Source: Sphingomonadales bacterium (GTDB taxonomy: Bacteria; Pseudomonadota; Alphaproteobacteria; Sphingomonadales; Sphingomonadaceae). From it: a stretch of DNA of 6,530 bases. Where the stretch lies: assembly GCA_024636595.1 (NCBI GenBank), contig JAGXGT010000165.1, positions 1-6,530 on the forward strand, read 5' to 3'. How positions within the stretch are numbered: position 1 is the first letter of the stretch; each line of letters starts with the position of its first letter. The notes under the pieces were generated by a model. The model was not told the DNA's origin. It made no database searches and worked only from the letters and a program-made list of their open reading frames with translations. This document shows, piece by piece, positions 1 to 5,762 of the stretch. Position numbers and translations under genes: made by a program.

Positions 1-716
1 CACGAGCTGAAGCCATCAATCGTTTCTTTTCCGGGCAAGGCGTCGAGCCAGTTGCGCGGATCGAAAAAGCCGTCGGGCAGCAGAAAGTCGAGATTCTGGG
101 CGACGGCGCCGAGAATCGCCAGCAACACGAAGGAGAAGTTGAACAGGCCGGCGATGAATATCCGGCGGTTATCCATCGCAAACAAGGGCGGAGTCTCTGC
201 CGTGTCAGGACGACCCTCCGCGCCCGCATCGCTCGGCTTCAATCCGTCCTTATAGTCCCGGATAGTATCGCGCAGGCGCTCCGCGTCGGTCCGCGACAGC
301 GCATCAAGTTTGCCGTCGTCGCCGCCGCCAGAGCCGGTTTCCAGCGCAACCGTGGCGAGACCGAGCAAGCGGCTGACCAGCTTCTGTTCCAGGCTGACAT
401 CCTGAATCCGGTCGAACGGGATCGAGCGGTTGTTGCGGTTGAGCAGCCCGCTCTTGATCCGTATTTCCTTGGCGGTGACCTGATAGGTGAAGCGCGACCA
501 GATCAGCGCGGTCACTCCGACGACGAGCGCGACCAGCGCCACGGCGGCGAGCCCGGTATAGAATATGTTCCGGTCAAACAGGCTGAAATGCAGGACCAGG
601 ATGGCGAAGAGATTCTGGCCCAATGTGCCGAGGGATTTCAGGATGATGCTGAGGGGATGCAGGCGCTGGAAGGGCGCGCTATTGTCCGGCAGCGGGCTGG
701 CGGATAGCTCGTTCAT
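1..716 (-). CDS. PH-domain membrane protein, YdbT-like (C-terminus cut by window edge)
   Basis: The frame is open from the ATG at 716-714 to the left edge, giving the first 238 residues; the rest lies outside the window. Hydrophobic segments sit at about residues 30-47 and 52-73, then a bacterial PH-type (bPH2) domain at about 76-155 containing IPFDRIQDVSLEQ, and a third hydrophobic segment at about 186-208. A hairpin of two membrane segments followed by a PH domain, with more membrane segments and probably further PH domains, is the YdbT architecture (family proteins have roughly 450-500 residues). The start overlaps the stop of the upstream PH-domain gene in an ATGA, which points to translational coupling and supports this start. 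The role is not well established; such pairs are integral inner-membrane proteins. A linker rich in Gly, Asp and Glu at about 155-180 separates the first PH domain from the next membrane segment. Confidence 0.85.
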   Translation of the reverse strand, partial: MNELSASPLPDNSAPFQRLHPLSIILKSLGTLGQNLFAILVLHFSLFDRNIFYTGLAAVALVALVVGVTALIWSRFTYQVTAKEIRIKSGLLNRNNRSIPFDRIQDVSLEQKLVSRLLGLATVALETGSGGGDDGKLDALSRTDAERLRDTIRDYKDGLKPSDAGAEGRPDTAETPPLFAMDNRRIFIAGLFNFSFVLLAILGAVAQNLDFLLPDGFFDPRNWLDALPGKETIDGFSS

Positions 717-1258
717 ATCATGTCTTGGCGGATATGACCCTTGATCGTCTCGCGCATGGCCTCGGCATCGGCAGTGGCGAGGCCGGGCAGGGTGACGATA
801 CTGTTATGGGTGCCGGCGGTGTGCACGATCAGGGTCGACAGTCCGAACGCCCGCTGTAACGGGCCCTGCGCCACGTCGATATGCTGGATCCGGTTGAACG
901 GGACGATCGTGTCGGTGCGCCAGAGAAAACCGCGCAGGACCCGCAATTGCTCGTCACCCATATCATAACCCCAACGGCGGTAGATGCGGTGCGGGAGCAC
1001 GAAGATCTGAATGGCGGCGAACAGCGCCACGGGGATCAGGACCATGCCGGGCTGAACGCCAAGCTGGATCTGGAGCGCAATCTCGGCCGCCAGCGCCAGC
1101 GTCAGCAGGACCAGGGACCGAATGATCATGCGGATCCGGATCAGGCTTTTTTGTGACGGATGGAGCGGCGTCAGGCCTTGGTTATAGCTGCGCGCCACGC
1201 CGGTTTCCGGCGGTTCTAGGCCACCGTCGATGGAAGGATTGGAAGCATGTTCGATCAT
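713..1258 (-). CDS. PH-domain membrane protein, YdbS-like
   Basis: This 181-residue protein has a polar N-terminal tail (1-43), two membrane segments at about 44-64 and 71-88, and a bacterial PH domain at about 96-175. The domain contains the family signature VPFNRIQHIDVAQGPLQRAFG at 119-139, which matches the corresponding IPFDRIQDVSLEQ of the next gene. Length and order fit the YdbS family (about 160-180 residues). It overlaps the YdbT-like gene by four bases (ATGA), so the two products are probably made together and may interact. No strong Shine-Dalgarno sequence precedes the ATG at 1258; the frame stays open upstream, but no better start is visible before the neighbouring gene. The function is unknown beyond membrane location; a role in the envelope is inference. 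It begins 47 bp after the nitronate monooxygenase-like gene and may be cotranscribed with it. Confidence 0.87.
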   Translation of the reverse strand: MIEHASNPSIDGGLEPPETGVARSYNQGLTPLHPSQKSLIRIRMIIRSLVLLTLALAAEIALQIQLGVQPGMVLIPVALFAAIQIFVLPHRIYRRWGYDMGDEQLRVLRGFLWRTDTIVPFNRIQHIDVAQGPLQRAFGLSTLIVHTAGTHNSIVTLPGLATADAEAMRETIKGHIRQDMI

Positions 1259-1305
1259 CGTGCTGCTATGCCGAAGCGCTACCGTTCCGGCAAGCCGGTT
1301 GACCG

Positions 1306-2310
1306 CTAGCGCGCCAGCGCCGCCTCAGCCTGATCGACCAGAGATTTGATAATTTCGGCCACCGATTCTTCCGCCTTGACCATGCCGACCGACTGTCCAG
1401 CCATGATGCTGCCATGCTCAATATCGCCATCAATGACCGCTTTTCGTAACGCTCCTGCCCAGAAATGTTCGATTTGCAGCTGTGCTTCGCCCATTTCTAT
1501 CGCGCCGGAATCGAGCAATTTGGCGACCTCGATCTGCTTGCGGGTAAATTCCTCGGTGCCCTTGTTCTTCAGCGCCCGCACCGGGATCACCGGCAGCCGC
1601 GGATCGACCTGAACGCTGGTGATCGCATCGCGGGCATTGCCGCGGATGAAGGCTTTCTTGAAATCGGGATGGGCAATCGATTCGTGGGCGCAGACAAAGC
1701 GGGTGCCGAGCTGGACGCCGCTGGCGCCCATTTCCAGATAGGCGGCGATCATTTCGCCGGTGCCGATACCGCCAGCGACGAATACCGGCACCTGATCAGC
1801 GATCTCCGGCAGGATTTCCTGCGCCAGCACCGAGGTCGAGACCGGACCGATATGGCCGCCCGCTTCCATGCCTTCGATGACCAGAGCATCGACACCCGAG
1901 CGGACGAATTTTTTCGCCAGCGCCATGGCCGGGGCAAAGCAGATCACTTTTGCGCCGGTTGCCTTGATCGCCTCGAGACTGCCCTTGGGCGGCAGACCGC
2001 CGGCCAGCACCACATGGGTCACCGCATGTTTGCCACAAACAGCAATCAGCTCCATCAGATCGGGATGCATGGTGATCAGATTGACCCCGAACGGCTTGTC
2101 GGTGCGCTTCATCGTCTCGGCAATTTCGGTGTCGAGCAAGTCCGGCGTCATTGCGCCGCAGGCAATCACTCCAAAGCCGCCGGCATTGGAAATCGCGCTG
2201 ACCAGATGCCGCTCCGATACCCAGGACATTGCCCCGCACATGATCGCGGTCTCGCAGCCAAGAAAATCGGTACCGCGTTGCATGAGTTTTTGGAGTGTCG
2301 ATTGGGTCAT
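1306..2310 (-). CDS. Nitronate monooxygenase / FabK-like FMN-dependent flavoprotein
   Basis: This 334-residue TIM-barrel flavoprotein belongs to the 2-nitropropane dioxygenase-like family. The glycine-rich motif EGMEAGGHIG at 146-155 holds the conserved His153. The phosphate-binding part of the FMN site is GGIGTG at 180-185, followed by GVQLGTRF at 198-205. The C-terminal segment GALRKAVIDGDIEHGSIMAG (286-305) is also family-conserved. Nitronate monooxygenases oxidise alkyl nitronates such as propionate 3-nitronate with O2. The close relative FabK is an NADH-dependent enoyl-ACP reductase, and from memory the stretches around TDKPFGVN, EGMEAGGHIG and GSIMAGQ resemble FabK strongly, so the substrate is open. 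The N-terminal segment reads IMCGAMSWVS where relatives often have a Gln before the Gly/Pro-Met. The ATG at 2310 has only a weak purine-rich ribosome site (GAAAG). The gene follows lysC on the same strand, separated by the palindromic spacer. Confidence 0.85.
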   Translation of the reverse strand: MTQSTLQKLMQRGTDFLGCETAIMCGAMSWVSERHLVSAISNAGGFGVIACGAMTPDLLDTEIAETMKRTDKPFGVNLITMHPDLMELIAVCGKHAVTHVVLAGGLPPKGSLEAIKATGAKVICFAPAMALAKKFVRSGVDALVIEGMEAGGHIGPVSTSVLAQEILPEIADQVPVFVAGGIGTGEMIAAYLEMGASGVQLGTRFVCAHESIAHPDFKKAFIRGNARDAITSVQVDPRLPVIPVRALKNKGTEEFTRKQIEVAKLLDSGAIEMGEAQLQIEHFWAGALRKAVIDGDIEHGSIMAGQSVGMVKAEESVAEIIKSLVDQAEAALAR

Positions 2311-2327
2311 TATATTTCTTTCAAAAG

Positions 2328-2413
2328 CCCTCTCCCCTTCAGGGGAGAGGGTTGGCAGAGGGGGAAGTTGACGTGACTTCCCCTCCCTTAATCCCTCCCC
2401 TGAAGGGGAGGGA
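2328..2413. repeat. Inverted pair of palindromic (REP/BIME-like) units between lysC and the NMO gene
   Basis: Three perfect inverted repeats fill the spacer. The left hairpin has arms CCCTCTCCCC (2328-2337) and GGGGAGAGGG (2342-2351) with loop TTCA. The central one has arms GGGGAAGT (2361-2368) and ACTTCCCC (2376-2383) around TGACGTG. The right hairpin has arms TCCCTCCCC (2392-2400) and GGGGAGGGA (2405-2413) with loop TGAA. Since TGAA is the complement of TTCA, the two outer hairpins are the same kind of unit in opposite orientation, and the whole stretch is one imperfect palindrome centred at about 2372. This is the organisation of paired REP elements. It lies between two genes read in the same direction and carries no ORF of its own. 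Whether it affects transcript ends or mRNA stability cannot be read from the sequence. Confidence 0.75.
2392..2413 (-). terminator. Hairpin just after the lysC stop, possible attenuator or 3' end
   Basis: A 9-bp perfect GC-rich stem with a 4-base loop begins 5 bases after the lysC stop on the minus strand. In the lysC transcript it is followed by TTAAGGG and not by a U-run, so it is not a canonical intrinsic terminator. It could stabilise the lysC mRNA 3' end or reduce read-through into the next gene. It is part of the repeat described at 2328-2413. Confidence 0.25.
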
Positions 2414-2418
2414 GATGT

Positions 2419-3687
2419 TCAGGCCGCATCCTCCGCATCCAGCCCGTAAGCCGTGTGCAGCACGCGTAGTGCCAGTTCGGTATAATCTTCCTCGATCAGC
2501 ACGCTGACCTTGATTTCCGATGTGGTGATCGCCTGGATATTGACGCCGCGATCGGCGAGCGCCTTGAACATCGTCGAGGCGATACCGGCGTGGCTCTTCA
2601 TGCCGACGCCGACGACGGAAATTTTCGCGACATTGCTGTCGGGGATCAGGCGGTTGAAGCCGATGCTCTCCTGCGCGCCTGCCAAGACCTGCATCGCCAG
2701 ATCGAGATCGGCGGTCGGCACGGTGAAGGTCACGTCGGTTTCGCCTTTCTCGCGGCCGACGTTCTGGATGATCATGTCGACATTGATCGCCGCCTCGGCG
2801 AGCGGCGCAAAGATATTGGCCACCGCGCCGGGCTTGTCGGGCACGCGGGTGAGGGTTATCTTCGATTCATTCTTGTCATGGGCGATGCCGGTAATCAGTT
2901 GGCCTTCCATATCGTCAATCTCCATTTCGTCTTCGCTCACGATCATCGTGCCGGGCAGGTCGTCGGCGGTCCAGTTGGTGTTTTCATCGGTGAAGGACGA
3001 GAGCACCTGAATGCGCACGCCTTCCTTCATCGCCAGCCCGACCGAGCGGGTCTGCAAAACTTTTGCGCCAACGCTGGCCAGTTCGAGCATTTCCTCGAAA
3101 GTCACCCGCTTCAGCTTGCGCGCGCGGGTCACGATCCGCGGGTCGCTGGTATAGACGCCATCGACATCGGTGTAGATATCGCAGCGATCGGCCTTGACCG
3201 CTGCGGCGATGGCAACGGCGCTGGTATCGGAGCCGCCGCGTCCCAATGTGGTGATCCGGCCATCGTCGCCGAGTCCCTGAAAGCCCGGAATGATCGCGAT
3301 TTCGCCGCTTTGCATGGCGGCGGTCAGCGCAGTGGCGTCGATCGAATCAATCCGCGCCTTGCTATGCGCCTCGATCGTGTGGATCGGCATTTGCCAGCCC
3401 AGCCAGCTGCGCGCTTTGGCGCCCAAGGATTGCAACGCGATTGCGAGCAAGCCCGAAGTTACCTGTTCACCCGACGCGACAACCACGTCATATTCTGCCG
3501 GATCATAGAGCGAACTGGCTTCGCGGCAGAAATTGACCAGCCGGTCGGTATCGCCCGCCATGGCGGAAACCACCACCGCCACTTCATGACCGGCATCGGC
3601 CTGTTGTTTGACGATTTGCGCCACCCGGCGGATACGTTCGATTCCGGCCATCGAGGTGCCGCCAAATTTCATCACTATGCGTGCCAT
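2419..3687 (-). CDS. lysC: Aspartate kinase (aspartokinase)
   Basis: This 422-residue enzyme phosphorylates aspartate to 4-phospho-aspartate, the committed step to diaminopimelate/lysine, threonine and methionine. The kinase domain covers about 1-245: KFGGTSM (7-13) at the nucleotide/substrate site, SGE (72-74), the glycine-rich GRGGSDTSA (149-157) and YTDVDGVYTSDPR (172-184). Two ACT domains follow at about 265-340 and 353-420, the usual site of feedback inhibition by lysine and/or threonine. Length fits single-function aspartokinases. The start was set at MARIVMKFGG because the family begins immediately before KFGGTS; a TTG 81 bases upstream would add a tail unlike the family and run across the start of ubiG. 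The ribosome site is weak. It diverges from ubiG across 68 bp. A possible internal start at codon 260 is listed separately. The stop is TGA at 2421-2419. Confidence 0.96.
   Translation of the reverse strand: MARIVMKFGGTSMAGIERIRRVAQIVKQQADAGHEVAVVVSAMAGDTDRLVNFCREASSLYDPAEYDVVVASGEQVTSGLLAIALQSLGAKARSWLGWQMPIHTIEAHSKARIDSIDATALTAAMQSGEIAIIPGFQGLGDDGRITTLGRGGSDTSAVAIAAAVKADRCDIYTDVDGVYTSDPRIVTRARKLKRVTFEEMLELASVGAKVLQTRSVGLAMKEGVRIQVLSSFTDENTNWTADDLPGTMIVSEDEMEIDDMEGQLITGIAHDKNESKITLTRVPDKPGAVANIFAPLAEAAINVDMIIQNVGREKGETDVTFTVPTADLDLAMQVLAGAQESIGFNRLIPDSNVAKISVVGVGMKSHAGIASTMFKALADRGVNIQAITTSEIKVSVLIEEDYTELALRVLHTAYGLDAEDAA
2908..2923 (-). promoter_or_regulatory. Possible internal ribosome site and start for a LysC beta subunit
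   Basis: Inside lysC, on the coding strand, GGAG (2923-2920) lies 9 bases before an ATG (2910-2908) that is codon 260. Translation there would give a 163-residue polypeptide starting MEGQLITGIAHDKNESK and containing only the two ACT domains. In Bacillus subtilis aspartokinase II and Corynebacterium glutamicum aspartokinase, an in-frame internal start at about codon 250 makes exactly such a beta subunit. From memory the C. glutamicum beta start (MEEAVLTGVA) aligns with this Met. Use of the site here is inference. Confidence 0.35.
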
Positions 3688-3755
3688 GCTGCTGTCGGTA
3701 AAACTTTCGATAAAAAGGGCCTGAACAGGATTGAAAAGCCTGATAAAGAGGGGGC
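3688..3755. promoter_or_regulatory. Divergent lysC/ubiG intergenic region
   Basis: These 68 bp separate the lysC start (minus) from the ubiG start (plus) and should hold or overlap both promoters. The stretch is richer in A/T than its neighbours, with runs such as GATAAAAAGG and TGATAAAG, but I cannot assign convincing -35/-10 pairs. Just before ubiG, GAGGGGG (3748-3754) is a purine-rich ribosome site close to the ATG. No operator palindrome or riboswitch-like fold is evident; the sequence is too short for a lysine riboswitch. Confidence 0.4.
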
Positions 3756-4490
3756 ATGACAAAGGCAAGTAGCAGCACGATTAACCCCGAAGAAGCCGCG
3801 CATTTCGGTGCGCTAGCCGCAGACTGGTGGGATCCGAAGGGATCGTCGGCGATGCTGCACCGGCTCAATCCGGTGCGGCTCTCCTATATCCGGGACGCGA
3901 TTGATCTACATTTTCAGTGCGACAGCAGCCTGTTGAAACCGCTGGCCGGCAAACGCGCGCTGGATGTCGGGTGCGGTGCGGGCCTGCTGTGCGAGCCACT
4001 GGCCCGGTTGGGCGCGGGCGTGACCGGCTTGGATGCAGCGCCGGAAAATATCGCTGCGGCGCAGGCGCATGCCGAACCGCAGGGACTGCAAATCGATTAT
4101 CGCAGCGAGGCGATCGAGGATTTCGCTGGCCGGGGTTTCGATCTGGTCACCTCGCTCGAGGTGATCGAACATGTCGATGACCCGCAGGCCTTTATTACCG
4201 GACTGGCTGGCGCGATGGCCGATGATGGCCTGATGATCCTCTCCACCCCCAATCGCACCACCCTGTCGAAACTGATGCTGGTGGAACTGGCCGAGCTGAC
4301 CGGCCAGATTCCGCGCGGAACCCATCATCACGAACAATTTATCACGCCGGAAGAACTGGAAAAAATGCTCGGCGCGGCGGGGCTGCGCGTGACCGACACC
4401 AGCGGCATCTCCTACAGCCCGGCGAGCGGTTTTTCGATATCCGATAATCTGGCGCTCAACTATCTGATGACGGTGGTCCGGGCCCAGTGA
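3756..4490 (+). CDS. ubiG: Ubiquinone biosynthesis O-methyltransferase UbiG
   Basis: This 244-residue, class I S-adenosylmethionine-dependent methyltransferase carries out both O-methylations of ubiquinone synthesis (the C5 and C6 hydroxyls of the ring) at the inner membrane face. The N-terminal HFGALAADWWDPKGSSAMLHRLNPVRLSYI (16-45) is typical of UbiG. SAM motif I is LDVGCGAGLL (69-78), the acidic end of the second strand is GLDAA (91-95), motif II is FDLVTSLEVIEHV (128-140) and motif III is LMILSTPNRT (159-168). The insertion at 165-195 (NRTTLSKLMLVELAELTGQIPRGTHHHEQFI) is the region that binds membrane lipid in E. coli UbiG. Length and all key motifs are intact. The ATG is preceded by GAGGGGG. 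It diverges from lysC and converges with the GST gene across a repeat-filled spacer. Confidence 0.96.
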   Translation: MTKASSSTINPEEAAHFGALAADWWDPKGSSAMLHRLNPVRLSYIRDAIDLHFQCDSSLLKPLAGKRALDVGCGAGLLCEPLARLGAGVTGLDAAPENIAAAQAHAEPQGLQIDYRSEAIEDFAGRGFDLVTSLEVIEHVDDPQAFITGLAGAMADDGLMILSTPNRTTLSKLMLVELAELTGQIPRGTHHHEQFITPEELEKMLGAAGLRVTDTSGISYSPASGFSISDNLALNYLMTVVRAQ

Positions 4491-4546
4491 CCCAAATCTG
4501 AAATTCCTATCAATGAAAGCACCGTCATTCTGGATCGACCGCCTCA

Positions 4547-4681
4547 AAATCCTCACCGCTTGCGGGGAGGTGGCAGCCCGCAGGGCTGACGGAGGGGGTT
4601 CTGGCCTAGGCGCTGCGCTCAGACGAACGCCCCCTCCACCACGCTTCGCGCGGTCCCCCTCCCCGCAAGCGGTGAGGATTT
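4547..4681. repeat. 135-bp palindromic element with perfect 24-bp arms
   Basis: The arms at 4547-4570 and 4658-4681 are perfect inverted complements over 24 bases; they begin AAATCCTCACCG and end GAGGATTT. Inside, three further helices are possible. The first is a hairpin AGCCC/GGGCT at 4575-4587 with loop GCA. The second is an inner stem GGAGGGGG (4591-4598) with CCCCCTCC (4630-4637). The third is a hairpin at 4638-4654 with one A.C mismatch and loop TTC. A single strand could therefore fold as a four-way junction. It has no ORF, no flanking target duplication that I can see, and no T-run. I recognise similar GC-rich intergenic blocks in sphingomonad-type genomes from general memory. It is likely a non-autonomous dispersed repeat. 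Confidence 0.8.
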
Positions 4682-4698
4682 AGCTCTGGCGATTCCTG

Positions 4699-4720
4699 CC
4701 CCTCCTCTTCAGAGGAGGGG
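4699..4720. repeat. GC-rich hairpin related to the lysC/NMO spacer units
   Basis: The arms CCCCTCCTC (4699-4707) and GAGGAGGGG (4712-4720) are perfect complements around TTCA, with one more T-A pair possible. It has the same pyrimidine/purine arm design and the same TTCA loop as the hairpin at 2328-2351, so both probably belong to one repeat family. It lies 17 bp beyond the 135-bp element. Confidence 0.6.
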
Positions 4721-4735
4721 ATTCAAGGGGTGGTG

Positions 4736-4765
4736 GCGATGCGTCAGCATCGCTCGCGTAAGCGA
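4736..4765. repeat. Two tandem short hairpins
   Basis: The first has arms GCGATGC (4736-4742) and GCATCGC (4747-4753) with loop GTCA. Immediately after it, TCGC (4754-4757) pairs with GCGA (4762-4765) around GTAA. Together with the preceding hairpin these look like modules of a composite palindromic repeat and not like a gene or an operator. Confidence 0.5.
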
Positions 4766-4880
4766 ACAAGGCTGGTGCGGAAGCTAGTGACTTTGATATA
4801 GGGGACAGTGCTTCGCCGTTCCGCTCGCACTGAGATTTTCGACCCGAAGAGCGAGCGAAGCTCAACTACACCTATCGACG

Positions 4881-4914
4881 TGAGCTGTCCTTTGACGAGC
4901 TCAGGACGAACGGC
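4881..4914. repeat. Short repeat-like motif with nested inverted repeats
   Basis: TGAGCT (4881-4886) pairs with AGCTCA (4898-4903), and GTCCT (4887-4891) pairs with AGGAC (4903-4907), so two alternative hairpins compete. The core CTTTGACGAGCTCAGGACG resembles, from memory, a widespread bacterial intergenic motif of the form CTTCGACAAGCTCAGGACG. One copy in the window cannot prove that it is a dispersed repeat. Confidence 0.4.
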
Positions 4915-4965
4915 AGCTAGCTGGCGGCAAGGCGCTCTGGATTGTTGCGTCGCTTTCGATTGTCA

Positions 4966-5637
4966 CTAGAAATCAACTTTCTCGTAATGCGCCGGCGGGG
5001 CAATCACTTCCATGCGTTCGGACAATAACGGCCGGAACGAGGGCCGCGACTTGAACATCGCGTACCAGGCCTTGGTCTGTTCGTGCCCGGCCCAGTCGAT
5101 CGCGCCGAGATAATCTGCGACGGAAATCTGTGCTGCGGCGGCGAGATCGGCGAGACTCATCGTCGCTCCGGCGAGCCAGCTGCGATGGTCGATCAGATAG
5201 TCGATATAATCGAGGTGCTGGTTCGCCCGGCGCATCGCTTCGCGCAGGATCTTGGCTTCGGGCGGCTCGCGCCGGACCAGCCTTTTGTGCATCCGTTCGT
5301 GCAGCATCGGCGCGGTGACATCGCCGTAGAATTGCTCGTCAAACCAGGACACCAGCCGCCGGATCTCGGCGCGGTTGACCGCTGTGCCATTGATCATCGG
5401 CACCTTTTCGACGGTCTCCTCGATATATTCGCAAATCGCCATGCTGTCGATCAGGCAGACGTCGGTTTCGGCATGTTTCATCACCGGTGTGCGACCGGTC
5501 GGGTTCATCGACAGAAATTCGTCGCGCTGATTCCAGGGCGATTCGCGAATCAGCTCATAGCCGACCGATTTCTCGCCCAGCAGCAAGCGGACTTTGCGGG
5601 AAAACGGACATAAAGGGAATTGGTACAACTGCCACAT
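4966..5637 (-). CDS. Glutathione S-transferase family protein (possibly FzlA-like)
   Basis: This 223-residue protein has a thioredoxin-fold N-terminal domain (about 1-78) and an all-helical C-terminal domain (about 88-205). CPFS at 10-13 is at the place of the GST catalytic Ser/Cys. TPVM (50-53) holds the cis-proline (Pro51), and IDSMAICEYI (63-72) contains the Asp-Ser pair that binds the glutamyl part of glutathione in the family. SLADLAAAAQI (161-171) holds the conserved N-capping box and folding Asp of GST helix 6. GSTs conjugate glutathione to electrophiles. Alphaproteobacteria also have FzlA, a GST-fold protein that binds FtsZ; the short ordered tail HYEKVDF and the overall length would fit that group, but I cannot confirm it. 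The start has no strong ribosome site. It follows the VOC gene by 125 bp on the same strand and converges with ubiG. Confidence 0.85.
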   Translation of the reverse strand: MWQLYQFPLCPFSRKVRLLLGEKSVGYELIRESPWNQRDEFLSMNPTGRTPVMKHAETDVCLIDSMAICEYIEETVEKVPMINGTAVNRAEIRRLVSWFDEQFYGDVTAPMLHERMHKRLVRREPPEAKILREAMRRANQHLDYIDYLIDHRSWLAGATMSLADLAAAAQISVADYLGAIDWAGHEQTKAWYAMFKSRPSFRPLLSERMEVIAPPAHYEKVDF

Positions 5638-5762
5638 GCTGCCGGTGTTAGTCGCGAATGCAATTTTGTGGAAGCGCTTTGATAGCGGATATGCACATTG
5701 TAATGGGGCTGATCAGCACCGGACCGATCCGTGCCACGCGCGCCTCAAAACCGGGGGCAAGG

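Larger units (their letters stand above)
4491..4965. other. Gene-free convergent spacer made largely of palindromic repeats
   Basis: These 475 bp lie between the 3' ends of ubiG and the GST-family gene. I see no credible coding region: the only open stretch of note (minus strand, 4680-4865) runs across hairpins and has biased, low-complexity composition. The first 56 bases are featureless. Then come a 135-bp element with 24-bp arms (4547-4681), a GC-rich hairpin (4699-4720), two adjacent small hairpins (4736-4765), and a motif with nested inverted repeats (4881-4914). Between the last two, CAGTGC (4806-4811) pairs with GCACTG (4827-4832) and GCTTCGC (4810-4816) pairs with GCGAAGC (4855-4861). 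No classical terminator with a T-run is seen for either gene. The spacer seems to be a landing place for short dispersed repeats. Confidence 0.7.

Noticed and set aside
1287..1298. Hairpin CCGGC/GCCGG with AA loop after the NMO gene stop, as a terminator
   Set aside because: The stem has only 5 bp and is not followed by a T-run in the transcript direction.
1465..2376. Plus-strand open frame of 303 codons
   Set aside because: It is antisense to the NMO/FabK-like gene, has shadow-type composition, and its end runs into the palindromic repeat.
2590..3759. Long open frame on the plus strand (389 codons)
   Set aside because: It lies antisense to lysC, whose motifs are unambiguous. The translation is rich in His, Asp, Gly and Arg, as expected for the shadow of a GC-rich gene, and resembles no family I know.
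3688..3768. 27-codon N-terminal extension of lysC from a TTG at 3768
   Set aside because: Aspartate kinases start directly before KFGGTS. The extension would overlap the ubiG start and its sequence is unlike the family.
4547..4681. Insertion sequence or MITE with target-site duplication
   Set aside because: The inverted arms would fit, but no direct repeat is seen immediately outside them and no transposase fragment lies inside, so I call it only a palindromic repeat.
4680..4865. Minus-strand open frame of 61 codons in the convergent spacer
   Set aside because: It covers several hairpins, has low-complexity Ser/Pro/Arg-rich composition, and has no ribosome site; it reads as translated repeat DNA.
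4491..4965. CRISPR array, tRNA or small RNA gene in the convergent spacer
   Set aside because: There are no direct repeats at regular spacing, no tRNA-like cloverleaf with conserved T-loop, and no promoter-terminator pair; the signals are inverted repeats of unequal type.
5716..5734. Hairpin between the VOC and GST genes (GCAC..GTGC with a bulged C), plus the adjacent palindrome GCTGATCAGC at 5708-5717
   Set aside because: The stem is short and bulged and no T-run follows; too weak to call a terminator or an operator.
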